Notes: a model not told the origin generated them from the sequence alone. DNA of 59,691 nt from Kiritimatiellales bacterium (GCA_021734595.1 JAIPIO010000002.1:1-59691); one strand, 5' to 3'; shown: positions 41,477 to 52,844, counted from the stretch's first letter. Numbers and translations are program-made.

Positions 41477-44400
41477 TTAATATATGACTCTGACACTGAA
41501 GAAGGAGGTTGTATCGGCCACGTTCAGCACCACTATAACCCGTTCCATGTCATCGGGCAACGTAACCGCCATTTCCGACACCACCAAGGGCGTAGCATCC
41601 TGCCAGCTGCCGAGGATGGCGGACTGTTGCAGGATGTATATCAGCGACTTATCATTGGTGCGTCTGTTATAGGCCAGAGTGATCTGACCCGGCACGCTAT
41701 CATCAATGATCTCAACTTTGTGAGCAGTCACATCGCCCAATAGGGTCGGGTTTGTGCCAAACACATATTCCGCAATATTGCTGAGATTGTCCTTATCGAA
41801 GTCGGTGTCATCGGACCAATCCTCTCCCGCTACAGCAGGCGCAGCCACGGCGGCAGAACCAAAGTGATCCTGCATCCACTGAAGCTTCGCCGTCAGGGAA
41901 GTGGTAACGTTTGACGAAACCGCATGGAGGCTGAATGCATTCGTCGCGCTTAGGTCATCCGTGTCGGTTGCAATGAGCAGGATATCAACCGAGCCCGTCA
42001 CGGCCGGCGTTCCACTGAATACGCCCGTAATTGTGTCAAACGACAACCAAGTGGCGGCGAGAGACGTACCATTAGACTGAACGGCGGACAGGGTCAGCAC
42101 ATCGGGCATATCCGGATCCGCAAATGTTCCGGCTGGCACCGTCAGTTCGAACAACGTTCCAGTTTCCGTCACCTGATCTGCAATGGGCGAAGCAACGAAC
42201 GGGGCGTTGTTGAACTTAAACCTGAATATACTGAATGAGCCCGTATACGTATTCAGCACACGCCCGCCCGGAGAGCCGACCGCAAGGGTGTACTGCTCCA
42301 ATGAGAGCGCGGAACCGAATGCCCCCACCGTATTGCCGTCCGGCGATGCAAACAGTTCGATAAGACCCCACTGGTTGACGCCACCTTCATTGCGTCCGTA
42401 TGCATAGACTTCGCCTATATTCTCTGCTCCTGCGCCGAAGCCTGGAACGCCGACGGCCAGGATTCCGCGGTCGACGCTGACTGCCGCGCCGAAAAGTTCG
42501 CTGATTTCCTGATCCGCCCGCACGAGCTTCCGGTCGAATTCCCATGGACCGTTGACTATATCGCCGGTGTAAGAGAATACGTAGGCGGCACCGTAGCCAG
42601 ACGAACCGTCACCGTCGAACGGAGAGCCGACCGCAATGACGTCTTCGTAGATATCCACTGAATATCCAAACTGGTCATCCACCCCGGCGCTGTCACCAAA
42701 CAGTTTCTGAACCGGCGACCAGAGCCCCGAACCACCACTGTCGCGTTCAAAGGCATAGGCAGCACCGGCATAGAGCGCAATCTCGTTATCGAGTGGCGCA
42801 CCGGCCACCAGCATGTCGCCGTGCAAACTCACGGCATAACCGAACAGGTTCGCGGTGAATCCATCATTCGGTCCGATCTTCTGCGTCTGCCCCCACTGGT
42901 CAGGTCCGCTCTGGTCGCGTTCGAACAGGTAGACGCCGCCGGAGTCGGGATTGTTGAAGGTGGCATGATAAGCACCCACAGCAGTGGTGTCGCCATCAAT
43001 GGCCACCGAACCACCGAAGCGGTCACCGGATGCGCCGTCAGCAACAGACAGTTTCCTGACCAGACCCCATGCATCCGCCCCACCTTGGTTCTGCTGGAAT
43101 ACATATGCCGCCCCGCCCGTGCCATGGGCCGGCGCACCGACTACCAGCGTATCGCCGCAGAGCGCAACGGAGAGCCCGAATTCATCATTCCCGGTTGCAT
43201 CCGGTGATGGGATGGTGAGCAGCGCACCCCATTCTTCCGCACCGCCCAAATGGCGGGAGAACAGCGTTACAGCACCGCCTGCATCCGCCCATGGCGAACC
43301 GATCGCCACCAAATCACGGGCCGCCCCAACGGTCATGCCAAATCCTTCCGGGTTTCCGGTGCCGCCCCATATGGAATCAACCGTCTTAAGCAACCCGAAA
43401 TAGGCGGTCACCGTGGTTATGCTATCCGTCACCACCGGTGCCACGCTGTCATCAACAGTTATCGTGAATCGTGTGGTTTCAGCGGTGTTGGTTGATGAAA
43501 CCCGTCCATCGGTGGTGGGCGTAAACACCATTCCACGCAACGAAGTTGTCGCAGCGGCCTGGGTAATATTAGAGGCCGAATAAACGCCGCCGCCGAGATC
43601 GGTGAAATCACCCAGCGAGGTCAATATGCCGTGCGAGGCATTATCCAAAGCAACCTGCACCACCAACGGTTGAAGCGTCAAGTCGTCCACCTCGGCAACC
43701 GTTACACTGGAGAACGGCTTCAGACGGAGCGTGTGATAGACGCGCTGATTCGCACGGGTGCCGCCAATGACCGGCACATCGTTCACCGGCGTTACCAGTA
43801 TGTCCACCTGAGCAGTCGTCGGGAGCGCCACAAACGGATCGGCAACACTGACCGTAAGCGTTGTGGTTTCATTGGTCCCGATGGTTATGCGGTTTTCCGT
43901 GGGCACAAAGATGACATTCTGCAATGCAACGGTGATATTGGATCCTGTTCCGACCATTTCGTAGACGCCCGGGGATGAGAGCGCAAATCCGCCGAGAGAT
44001 GAAAGGGTTCCCTTCACGGCATCGTCCAGACTGACCGTGGCAGACAACAACTCGTCGCCCCATTCGTCAACGTCATACACGCTAATGGCAGGGAAAGGCG
44101 CAATCGGCGTTTTGTCATCCGTGGCCAGCTGTTCTGCCAGGTTGGTGACAACCGGCGGGTCGTTGACGCCCTGCACCACCATGCTGACGGTCCCGACATC
44201 CCGATCATTCCCGGCTTCAACCACCATCACGGCAACCTGTTGCGTCACCGCAAGCAACGAATCATCAACGACACTGTAGTCAACCGTTTCAACATAGGGA
44301 TAGGTTCCTGCATAGTCGGCGCCCGGCGTGTAGTAGAGCATGCCGTTTGCCACACTGACGGCACCACTAACCGATGCATTGAACGCTTCAAGCAGGTTTA

Positions 44401-47400
44401 GTTCGAATTCAGGCCCCGGTTTGACATCATCGTTGGCCAGCACATCGATTTCATTCGAAACAGAGCCGGAGATCACAGCAAAACAATCTTCGTTCAACAG
44501 GACATCCCCCACCACCACACTGCCCGTGGCGGAAGCCGTCCCGCCCAGTCCGTCGGATACCGAATAGGTGAAGTAATCGGTACCCCTGAAATCCGGTGCG
44601 GGAGTAAACAGGATCGTGGAACCGGAAATGACCGCATTGCCGCCAAAGGCACAGTCACCGACCCCGGAAATCTCCCAATCAGCGGCTGTCGCAGGCAGGA
44701 TACCGTCGTTCAACAGAACCAGCAATTCGTTGGCGGCGCTGTTGCGCTCCACCGAATAGCGGTCATTATTGGTTTCGAGTTCGAGTCCCCCGATCCGTTC
44801 TTCCACCCGAACCGACACCAGGGCCGATGCCCGGCGTTGTGTGCCGTCGCTTACCTCATACGTGAATGTTTCATCATACGGGAACGCCCCGCTGTAATTG
44901 GTAAAGGGGGTGTATTCGAGCGACTGGCCATCCGCCGAAACCTCGACATAGCCACCATGGTTGGGCGCATTGGTCCCGCCCGGGTCATCCATGCCCGTGC
45001 CCTCAATCTGCAGGACTCCACCACCGGATGGCAGCAGGGTGTCGTTTAGCAAAACCGACAGGGTAAACGGCGGTGTGTTTGTTCCTTCAAAGTAGACAAT
45101 GTAGTTGTCGTCGCAAACGGCCATTTCCGAAGGCCGGACCTGTATAATCACCTTGGCGGAATCGGTGCCAAGCGAGTCGGTCATGGAATAGGTGAAGGTT
45201 TCTTCGCCGGCAAACCCGGCGGCCGGCGTATAGATCAGTTCATCGCCTTCCGACGAAACCGCGACGGACCCACCCTGGTTCGGGGCATCAATCCCCGTTC
45301 CTATGCCCGTGATGACCATGGTGCGGTTAAAGCCGACCGATGCATCATTATCCAAGACATTCAGCGTGACATCTTCGCTGCCACCCAGAACGGCGAAATG
45401 ATCCGCATTGGCATATGCGCCCGGATCGGCAATGGTAACCGTCACCGATCCCTGGGCGGTGCGGCTACCCATCAGGGCGGTGTCCTCGATGGTATAGCTG
45501 AAGGTTTCGGTGCCATGGGCGCCCAGGTTGGGAACAAAGCCAAGGCTGTTGCCATTGTTGACCACCGTGCCGATCGAAACCGTCTGGGTGGCGACCGATG
45601 CAATGGAGATGGTTCCGCCCAGTTCCGGTAGAATACTGTCGTTGGCCAACACATCCAGCATCGCGGCCATCGAATTGGCAGGCACTGTAAACACATCATC
45701 CTGCGCCGTGAGCGCGCCAACAAACACCATAACCCGGCCGTAGCCCGTTCCACCCAATCCGTCGGAAACGCTGTATTCAAATTCATCCACCCCCACAAAC
45801 CCGGTATCGGGTGAATAGCGCAGCACACTGGCATTCGTATCAATGGATACGGTGCCATAAGATGGGTTCGCGCTGAGTAGGCTAATGGAGATATCCGGTG
45901 CATCCGGCAGAATGTTGTCATTCGCTAGGACATCCAACGCCGAGTCCACACTGTCGCGGAGCACACTGAAGCAGTCGTTCCTTGCCGGCAGTTTCCTGTC
46001 ACGGTCAATGACTTCCACCGTAACCATGGCCTGGGCCGTTGCGGTTCCTCCGCCTGAAATTACATAGGCAAACGTTTCCGTACCGGCGCCGTTCGTATTC
46101 GAATAGACCAACGTATTACCGATCAACTGAACGCGACCGGCCAGTCCATTCGTCTGCACAAGCTGGGTAATCGTCAGCGCCGCCCCCGCCTCGGGCAACC
46201 GATTGTCGTTGGCCAACACATCTAGTACAACCAGTTCGCCCTTGGCCGCCGAAAAACGGTCTTCATTTGCCTGGATGTTTCCATTCCGCACTTCCGCCGT
46301 AACGCGAACCGTTACCCGCGCCTTGTCGATATTGCCCCATGGGTCCGAAACGGCATAGGTAAAGACCTCGTCGCCCACAAATCCTGTCTGCGGAGCATAG
46401 ATCAGCGCCGTGCCGTCACCGTTCAACGTGACAGAACCACCGCTATCGGGCAGACCCACAACGCTGATTTCGATTGCGCCGCCCTGCTGATTGTAGTTGC
46501 GGTCGTTTGCCATTACCTGAAGTACAGCGCCTGTTCCATCGGCTTCCACGCGGAAGAGATCGTCGCAGGCAAAGACAAACGACTGATCCGTCAATGTGTA
46601 TTCGAACGTATCAACCACGGACGTAATCGCCGACAGCCCGTCCAGATAGGCTGAAACGGAGGGGTCGTAGGCGATGATATTGTTGGTGATGGTAAACCGA
46701 CCGTTCGCAGTGGTCGGACTATTCGTTACCGACACAATCCAGAACGCGTTGTCGGGCGGAACCCCGTTGGTGTCGGCATCAACGTCCCACAGCAACGGAT
46801 TATTCGTCGGGTAATGAATCGGATCAAATACCAGTTTTCGATCTTCCCAAGTGCCGTTTAGATCATCCCTGGCTACCGGTGTATCGTTCACGCCGGTTAC
46901 CAACACCGCCACCGTACTTGTAACCTGCCCGCCGTTTCCATCGGTGATAATTGCATCAAACGAATCCATCAACAGCTCGCCCCGCGCAAGTGCATTCAGT
47001 ACGGCGGATGCCGGGGCGTTGTATTGCACGGTTGTATTGCCGTTGATCACGCTGACCGGCACACCCTCCCGGCTGGGGGAAACCGCGAGAACCGTCAGTA
47101 CATCCGAAAGATCGACATCCGAATCATTAGAAAGAATGTCAGCAGAATCAATATTGAGCACATCGTCTTCGGTGGTTCCCCATACATTTTCAACAATCGC
47201 ACTCTCGGCTTCGCCGTAGCCCTCCGCCACAATCCGCGCATCCATCCTGCCGGATACACCGGAAGCGGCCGAAACCGCATCCAGCACCGTCAATCCGGCA
47301 ATCACATCGGCCAGCGACTCGCCTTCTCCGACGAACGGCCAAAGCGCTCCCATCGTTCCAGGATCGTCGCCGACTACCGGTGTGTCATTCACGCCCGTCA

Positions 47401-50400
47401 CCGTGACTACGACCGTACCCGTACCCAAGGCACCATGGCTGTCGGCAACGATATACCGGAACGTGTCGTAGGCGACCTCGTTCGTCGCCAATGCATTTAG
47501 AATTGAGGATACACGGGGATTATAGACGATGCTTGTTTCCGCGCGATCGTCGCGGATTTCCAGGACAACATCCGCACCTAGCGTGCTTGCGGTTTGCAGG
47601 GGGTTGCCGCCAACCACCCCAACCACCATCAAGGTCGAGGCGTCATCATCCGTATCAACATCCTCGTCGTTGGCCAGCAAGTTGGTTGCCGCCACATCCA
47701 CCGCAACGGGATAGTCCGCATCGGTTTCAAACACCACACCGGCGGTCAACAGGTCGGGGTCGCCAAGAATCCGCAATACATCCTCTTCGCCACAGACCAC
47801 GGCATCCGCCATTGCCTGCGGTTCATCGTTGACACCGATAACGGTCAGTTCAACGTCCGCTTCGGCGGCACTTCTAAACACAATCCATACCCCATTGGAC
47901 ACATTGCCGGCCGCAGCAGTACCCAACACCACGGTGTCATCATCCACCACGCCTGATATAAGATTGGTTCCGTCGTAGGGACCTGTTCCATACAAAACTA
48001 CCGCATCGTTGGTCGTAAGCCGATGATCCTCTACGGTATGCAACAGGTTGGATCCCGGAACATTCTCGATGAACGCAACGGTTCCCGTCCCCATATCCAT
48101 AATGGAGTAGCTGAAGGTTTCCTCCAGTTCGACGCCTTCCGCCAACTCCTGAATAAGCGGTGCAGCGAGAGGATTGTACCAAACGCCATCCGGCAACGGG
48201 ATTGCATTGGTATTTACAGAATATAATGCACCGTTTGTGGTCACATCGCTCTGGTTTGGAACCGGCACTCCCGTCACAATCAGCGTATCCGTCCGGTCCG
48301 CATCGACATCATTGGCCAGCACATCGATCCACGACAGTTCATCCTCGCTGACAATAAACTGGTCGTCGACTGCAACAGCGGAGGCATTGGGCGAGCCGAA
48401 GGCCTGCGGCGCTGTATCGAATCCGGCAGACGAAGTGCCGGCGCCAACAAATCCATGAGGCAGATAGGCAAACCCGCAAAACTGAGGCAAGAGGGTCTGC
48501 GAATCGGTTGGATAGTCCGCATTGTCGAACACGTTTGAAATCGACAGGAACGCGTCGTTGTATGTGACGTACAGGATAATATTCGTGTCCGAGCCCGGAG
48601 CTGCCAGCGTGATTGCTCCTACTTCCCCCAAATCAAGTGAATGCGCGGAGGGCTCGACTACGGGAGTCGGAGGCGGGCCGTTGGCTATAACACTGGTTGA
48701 ATCCGCCACGATGATACCGGCGCCCGGTTTTACGACCGTATTGGTGAACTCATGGCAAAGCGTCCCGTCCACATAGAGCTTATAGCCGGTAAGATCCATA
48801 TCAACCGAGTCGCGGGGAATATAAAACTCGATAAAATCATCCGGGTCATCGTTGGGCTGGATTTCATTGATGACAATACGATCCAGCTCACCGTATTCAT
48901 ACGCGCCGCAATCCGGCATGGAATGCCGAACCACACCGCGCTGGTCAATGGCCACACGCGAAGAGACGGCAGCGTCCACTGCAGGACTTCCGGTATTCAG
49001 CGGATAGATGGCCGTGGGGCCTTCAAGATCAGCCAAGGCGTCTAGCATTACATCCCCAACGCTGGTCTGGTCGGAAGGAGCATCGAGCAAAAATACATTC
49101 TGGGGCGTCCCTCCCTGCATCAAAGCCGTATAGGTTGAGTCGTCCGAAATATTTCCGCCCAGCGTAATAACATCGCCGGCTCCGGCCACTTCCAGGTTAT
49201 ACCCAAGGCCATCGGCAAAGATCGTGTTCATTGGCCAAACGGTGGAACCAAAACCGTTTGCATAGACCGAACTGGCAACGGCCACGGCATCCTCGTTTTC
49301 CGCAAAGGTGCAATGAACCACATCCACATCGAGATAGGTTGCGCTTGTCAGGTTTTCGACATACATGGCACCGCCCCCGAAGCCCGTCCCTGATGCCTGC
49401 CGGTTCCTGGAGAACGTGGTATTCACGAACACGCAATTTTTATCGGTATACAGCGAAACCGCGCCCCCGCCCAATCCCTGGGAAGCATCGGTGGCATTGT
49501 TCCTCAAGAGGCAGTTTTCCATGAACAACCGGCCTTCGTCGACATCTATCGCACCACCCCACAACTGTGCGATTGAATCCGAAACCGAACAGTAGCGCAT
49601 GGATAAGTCGCCCAAAGCCCCTACCGAAACCGCACCGCCAAACTGGCCAGCACCGTATTCCATGGCAATACCCTCCATAACCACCGTTGACTCAATCTGG
49701 AACAACTGGGTGTCGGGAAGCATGTCGCCATCGGTATCGCCACTGATGATCAGTTTATCGGCGCCAGGGCCCTTGATGGTAAGGTGTTTTTGCAGCACGA
49801 TTACGCCATTGATCTCATTCAGGCGGATTTTCGTCGAATTTTCGAATGCAAATGTAACCACGTCATTGTGCGCAGCCAGTGCGAGGGCATAGCGCAACGA
49901 GCCCGGCTCGAAATCGTCTTCCCGACGGGTTACCAGAATATTGCGCGGAGCATCCTGCACCACGATGTGCAGGGTATCCTGCACGGCATTTCCAAGCTCG
50001 TCCACCACCTCGATGGTGAACACGGTCTCGCCGAAGAATTCCGGTGGGAACCGATAGGAGGAATCGACTTCAAACACCAGGTTGGTCAACAAATCGTTGA
50101 TGTCGGCAAGACTGCCGGTGAAGGAAGTGAACCCATCCACTCCAGATATCCCGTTGGACAACGAACCCTTTGCGGTATCGTCGATTTCGATCGTCATCGT
50201 CAGATTGCCGATGCCATCATCGTCGATAACAATATCAATGAAGGGCCTTGCATCCACCGGATCAACCGTTATGGGTTGAATAGCCGGAATATTCAGAATC
50301 ACCGGGGCCCCGTTAACGCCTGTGATGGCGATTTCGGTATCGCTGTTAACCACCGTATCCTCGCCATCGCTGATGGTGATGGTAAGCGATACGGTTGCCA

Positions 50401-51739
50401 CATCACCCACCGCGACGGCATTGGGTGCCGGAGTGAAAACCCGGTTCCGGATCCAATCCATCGCCGCCGTCGGATTCGGCAGGTTGGTTGTCGTGGCATC
50501 AAGCGTTCCCAACGAGCCGTCCCCAACAGACAACGTGACGGTCAACGGGTCCTGCTCGGGATCTTCCAGGACAACGGTGGCGAAGGGCTGCACGGTTTCG
50601 TCATCATCAATCCGGATCTGCAACTGGAAAACGCCCCGAATCGAGGGTGCGTCGTTCACACCGCGAATGGTCAGGAACGGGAACGGCGGGGCATTGGTAA
50701 CCGTTGATCCGTGATTATCCGCTATAATCACCATGAACTCCACGTTCGTGGAACCGGAGACAACATTCTCGTTCGGTATGTAACGCACCGTATTGATCGA
50801 GTTTTGCACAATCAGCCTGGTTCCTGAAACATCAACCGGGTCAGGATTGAAGGTTCCTAACTCATTGGCAGGATCGTTGGCGGCCAGAATCTTTACCGAA
50901 AAGCTTTCGTTCAGGTCGGGATCATCGATCGTCAACCCGAAAGGCATTGCAGTAATGTTATCATCTATCAGCGATGGACTGACATCCAGCGTCGCTACCG
51001 GAGCGTTGTTTTCGGATTCAACGGAAACCTGGCTGTTCGCACTCACTGCGGGACCGGTAGAATCAGAGACTGTTATTACAGCATTTACAAGTTCACTGCT
51101 TCCCACCGGCAAGGTATTTTCATAAGGGGTGAACAGCAGCTCATGAATCGCTGCATTCAACACCGCAGGAGTGCCGGTGCGCGCAAGCAATCCGTCAACC
51201 AGACCGTCAAATGTTCCGGCAGCGGATTCATCCACGGTAAGCGTCAGGTACAGTTCCTCTGACGCCGGATTGTCATGGTCCACATCACCGACGGTTATTC
51301 CGGTGTATAGGTTGACGTCGCCGGAATCGGGTACGGTGAAATCCAGTGTACCGGAAATGGTTGGCAGATCATTCTGTGCGGCAACGTTCAGCGTAAACGC
51401 ATTGGTTGTTTCCAGTGTGCCGTCACTGACAATAAGCTCCACATCAGAGTTGCCATTCTGATCCAAGGCCGGCGTAATGGTTACGGTACGGTTCGAACCG
51501 CTGCCCCCTAATGCAATATTTGCAAGCGGCAGCAAGATGGTATCCGAGGATGTTTTGGCGATAGTCAAGGCTCCGGCGGCGGTATCATCATCACCAATCC
51601 TGAACGTCAGGGCGCTGGAAGGACTGTCCTCATTGATATTAACGGGACCTATGATGGGTACAATAATGTTCGGAGCCGCCGCCCACGAACCCACCGCGCT
51701 GAAGACAAGACACATCCATAGCAACCATGCCGTTTTCAT
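41477..51739 (-). CDS. Giant secreted protein: cadherin-like repeats, beta-helix, lamin-tail, FG-GAP
   Basis: The product has 3,420 residues with signal MKTAWLLWMCLVFSAVGSWA. ATG 51739 is used because it begins the signal peptide. From about 30-600 are cadherin/VCBS-like repeats. About 620-900 are a parallel beta-helix with GGAVSVGALGDLSMRYC and GGAIDVDEGRLFMEN rungs. Near 960 is a lamin-tail-like domain (IVINEIQPNDDPDDFIEFY). About 1120-2760 hold many further repeats with the L-A-N-D signature (VLANDVDAD, VLANDSILP). About 2785-3150 is an FG-GAP propeller (AIGSPWADAGGAVTLF, VVGAPAHGTGGAAYVF). Near 3170 is a dystroglycan-type Ig domain. The C-terminus has a TSP3-like DTDFDKDNLSNIAEYVFGTNP and ends FFSVRVIY. 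It is probably a surface adhesin or matrix protein. Confidence 0.85.
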   Translation of the reverse strand: MKTAWLLWMCLVFSAVGSWAAAPNIIVPIIGPVNINEDSPSSALTFRIGDDDTAAGALTIAKTSSDTILLPLANIALGGSGSNRTVTITPALDQNGNSDVELIVSDGTLETTNAFTLNVAAQNDLPTISGTLDFTVPDSGDVNLYTGITVGDVDHDNPASEELYLTLTVDESAAGTFDGLVDGLLARTGTPAVLNAAIHELLFTPYENTLPVGSSELVNAVITVSDSTGPAVSANSQVSVESENNAPVATLDVSPSLIDDNITAMPFGLTIDDPDLNESFSVKILAANDPANELGTFNPDPVDVSGTRLIVQNSINTVRYIPNENVVSGSTNVEFMVIIADNHGSTVTNAPPFPFLTIRGVNDAPSIRGVFQLQIRIDDDETVQPFATVVLEDPEQDPLTVTLSVGDGSLGTLDATTTNLPNPTAAMDWIRNRVFTPAPNAVAVGDVATVSLTITISDGEDTVVNSDTEIAITGVNGAPVILNIPAIQPITVDPVDARPFIDIVIDDDGIGNLTMTIEIDDTAKGSLSNGISGVDGFTSFTGSLADINDLLTNLVFEVDSSYRFPPEFFGETVFTIEVVDELGNAVQDTLHIVVQDAPRNILVTRREDDFEPGSLRYALALAAHNDVVTFAFENSTKIRLNEINGVIVLQKHLTIKGPGADKLIISGDTDGDMLPDTQLFQIESTVVMEGIAMEYGAGQFGGAVSVGALGDLSMRYCSVSDSIAQLWGGAIDVDEGRLFMENCLLRNNATDASQGLGGGAVSLYTDKNCVFVNTTFSRNRQASGTGFGGGAMYVENLTSATYLDVDVVHCTFAENEDAVAVASSVYANGFGSTVWPMNTIFADGLGYNLEVAGAGDVITLGGNISDDSTYTALMQGGTPQNVFLLDAPSDQTSVGDVMLDALADLEGPTAIYPLNTGSPAVDAAVSSRVAIDQRGVVRHSMPDCGAYEYGELDRIVINEIQPNDDPDDFIEFYIPRDSVDMDLTGYKLYVDGTLCHEFTNTVVKPGAGIIVADSTSVIANGPPPTPVVEPSAHSLDLGEVGAITLAAPGSDTNIILYVTYNDAFLSISNVFDNADYPTDSQTLLPQFCGFAYLPHGFVGAGTSSAGFDTAPQAFGSPNASAVAVDDQFIVSEDELSWIDVLANDVDADRTDTLIVTGVPVPNQSDVTTNGALYSVNTNAIPLPDGVWYNPLAAPLIQELAEGVELEETFSYSIMDMGTGTVAFIENVPGSNLLHTVEDHRLTTNDAVVLYGTGPYDGTNLISGVVDDDTVVLGTAAAGNVSNGVWIVFRSAAEADVELTVIGVNDEPQAMADAVVCGEEDVLRILGDPDLLTAGVVFETDADYPVAVDVAATNLLANDEDVDTDDDASTLMVVGVVGGNPLQTASTLGADVVLEIRDDRAETSIVYNPRVSSILNALATNEVAYDTFRYIVADSHGALGTGTVVVTVTGVNDTPVVGDDPGTMGALWPFVGEGESLADVIAGLTVLDAVSAASGVSGRMDARIVAEGYGEAESAIVENVWGTTEDDVLNIDSADILSNDSDVDLSDVLTVLAVSPSREGVPVSVINGNTTVQYNAPASAVLNALARGELLMDSFDAIITDGNGGQVTSTVAVLVTGVNDTPVARDDLNGTWEDRKLVFDPIHYPTNNPLLWDVDADTNGVPPDNAFWIVSVTNSPTTANGRFTITNNIIAYDPSVSAYLDGLSAITSVVDTFEYTLTDQSFVFACDDLFRVEADGTGAVLQVMANDRNYNQQGGAIEISVVGLPDSGGSVTLNGDGTALIYAPQTGFVGDEVFTYAVSDPWGNIDKARVTVRVTAEVRNGNIQANEDRFSAAKGELVVLDVLANDNRLPEAGAALTITQLVQTNGLAGRVQLIGNTLVYSNTNGAGTETFAYVISGGGTATAQAMVTVEVIDRDRKLPARNDCFSVLRDSVDSALDVLANDNILPDAPDISISLLSANPSYGTVSIDTNASVLRYSPDTGFVGVDEFEYSVSDGLGGTGYGRVMVFVGALTAQDDVFTVPANSMAAMLDVLANDSILPELGGTISIASVATQTVSIGTVVNNGNSLGFVPNLGAHGTETFSYTIEDTALMGSRTAQGSVTVTIADPGAYANADHFAVLGGSEDVTLNVLDNDASVGFNRTMVITGIGTGIDAPNQGGSVAVSSEGDELIYTPAAGFAGEETFTYSMTDSLGTDSAKVIIQVRPSEMAVCDDNYIVYFEGTNTPPFTLSVLLNDTLLPSGGGVLQIEGTGMDDPGGTNAPNHGGYVEVSADGQSLEYTPFTNYSGAFPYDETFTYEVSDGTQRRASALVSVRVEERIGGLELETNNDRYSVERNSAANELLVLLNDGILPATAADWEISGVGDCAFGGNAVISGSTILFTPAPDFRGTDYFTYSVSDGLGGTASATGSVVVGDVLLNEDCFAVISGSVSNEIDVLANDDVKPGPEFELNLLEAFNASVSGAVSVANGMLYYTPGADYAGTYPYVETVDYSVVDDSLLAVTQQVAVMVVEAGNDRDVGTVSMVVQGVNDPPVVTNLAEQLATDDKTPIAPFPAISVYDVDEWGDELLSATVSLDDAVKGTLSSLGGFALSSPGVYEMVGTGSNITVALQNVIFVPTENRITIGTNETTTLTVSVADPFVALPTTAQVDILVTPVNDVPVIGGTRANQRVYHTLRLKPFSSVTVAEVDDLTLQPLVVQVALDNASHGILTSLGDFTDLGGGVYSASNITQAAATTSLRGMVFTPTTDGRVSSTNTAETTRFTITVDDSVAPVVTDSITTVTAYFGLLKTVDSIWGGTGNPEGFGMTVGAARDLVAIGSPWADAGGAVTLFSRHLGGAEEWGALLTIPSPDATGNDEFGLSVALCGDTLVVGAPAHGTGGAAYVFQQNQGGADAWGLVRKLSVADGASGDRFGGSVAIDGDTTAVGAYHATFNNPDSGGVYLFERDQSGPDQWGQTQKIGPNDGFTANLFGYAVSLHGDMLVAGAPLDNEIALYAGAAYAFERDSGGSGLWSPVQKLFGDSAGVDDQFGYSVDIYEDVIAVGSPFDGDGSSGYGAAYVFSYTGDIVNGPWEFDRKLVRADQEISELFGAAVSVDRGILAVGVPGFGAGAENIGEVYAYGRNEGGVNQWGLIELFASPDGNTVGAFGSALSLEQYTLAVGSPGGRVLNTYTGSFSIFRFKFNNAPFVASPIADQVTETGTLFELTVPAGTFADPDMPDVLTLSAVQSNGTSLAATWLSFDTITGVFSGTPAVTGSVDILLIATDTDDLSATNAFSLHAVSSNVTTSLTAKLQWMQDHFGSAAVAAPAVAGEDWSDDTDFDKDNLSNIAEYVFGTNPTLLGDVTAHKVEIIDDSVPGQITLAYNRRTNDKSLIYILQQSAILGSWQDATPLVVSEMAVTLPDDMERVIVVLNVADTTSFFSVRVIY

Positions 51740-51836
51740 ATTTCCGCCCCATGTTTCACTCAATAAGCGTTTTATCATTTGTCCGGTTCCCTCTTTGTCA
51801 AAGCGTTGGCTAGCCTCTAGCCTTTCGATAAATCAT

Positions 51837-52844
51837 TTATTTCGCAACCACCGGCAGACCGCCGGTCAATATGGGGCCGGGCTCATCTGCCGCCGGTTCC
51901 GCCATCGTATCCAGTTTCAGCCCCTCCAGCACATCCTCGTTGATTTCAGGATGTGCCGATTGAACACATTCATCGAGATACTGCTCTTCTATCGACCTGC
52001 GACGATCCGCGAGCAGGCTGTGCCGCAATGAACCGCGCACCTGTTCATACGCCGTTGTTGAACAGGGACGGAAATCCGTTTTCATCACCAGATAGAGGCC
52101 CTCCCCGGTCTCCAGCACATCGCTCATGCTACCCTTGGCGAGAGCCCTGCCGACCTCCAAGGCCAGCTCCGGCAGCCGTGCGGAAGATTGACCCCGGGCA
52201 ATCCATCCTGTATCCCCGCCCCGGTATCGGCTGAGCTGGTCGTCCGAACAGCTGATCGCCAACGATCCAAATCCATTCTTTTCCGGCAGTTGCTCCGCCT
52301 GTTTCAGGGCTGCCGCCATCCTGCCGTGAATTTGCTGTTTCTTTTCGTCACTGGCATTTTTTTCCACCCGCAGGAAAAGAACCGCAATGCGGTCAAGCGC
52401 TGGACGAATGTACTTGTTGATATGCCGCTGATATTCCTTCTTGATCTCCTCTTCGGAAACCGCGACGCTTTTAAGCTTGTCGGTCAGCGCGCGTCCACGC
52501 AAACGCATGGCCAGCAAGCGATCGATTTCCTGCTTGATCCCCGGATCTTCGGCCAACCGCTCACGTTGCGCCCGAAGCAACAGCGCTTCTTCCGCCAGCA
52601 GGTGCTCCAGCAGCTTTTCCTTGGAAAGAACCGGCCGGTGGATCGCTTGCCGGCGAAGAGCCTCTGCCCTGATATCATCGACGGTAACAACCCGTCCCCC
52701 AATCCGTGCAACGACACCTTCCGGCTCGGCCTGCGGCGGCCGTTTTTCACAGGAGGCACAAACCAGCAACATGGCGGCGACAGCCAAGCGACACCGCACC
52801 GAGGCACGCTCCGAAACCATGGTTGTTTTTTCGTTATGCTTCAT
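51837..52844 (-). CDS. Parvulin/SurA-like peptidyl-prolyl isomerase lipoprotein
   Basis: The product has 335 residues. The signal ends LLVCASC (lipobox). A SurA N-domain pattern VVARIGGRVVTVDDIRAEALRRQA and LLEHLLAEEALLLRAQRERL is followed by ALDRIAVLFLRVEKNASDEKKQQIHGRM and GGDTGWIARGQSSARLPELALEVGRALAKGSMSDVLETGEGLYLVM, the PpiC domain. The gene lies between the giant genes, 11 bases after the upstream stop, and is probably their dedicated folding factor at the periplasmic membrane. The longer frame to 53000 overlaps the upstream gene and is rejected. Confidence 0.87.
   Translation of the reverse strand: MKHNEKTTMVSERASVRCRLAVAAMLLVCASCEKRPPQAEPEGVVARIGGRVVTVDDIRAEALRRQAIHRPVLSKEKLLEHLLAEEALLLRAQRERLAEDPGIKQEIDRLLAMRLRGRALTDKLKSVAVSEEEIKKEYQRHINKYIRPALDRIAVLFLRVEKNASDEKKQQIHGRMAAALKQAEQLPEKNGFGSLAISCSDDQLSRYRGGDTGWIARGQSSARLPELALEVGRALAKGSMSDVLETGEGLYLVMKTDFRPCSTTAYEQVRGSLRHSLLADRRRSIEEQYLDECVQSAHPEINEDVLEGLKLDTMAEPAADEPGPILTGGLPVVAK

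Noticed and set aside
45398..50707. Long plus-strand ORFs inside the giant gene
   Set aside because: They arise from codon bias opposite a 10 kb repeat-rich gene and lack starts or domains.
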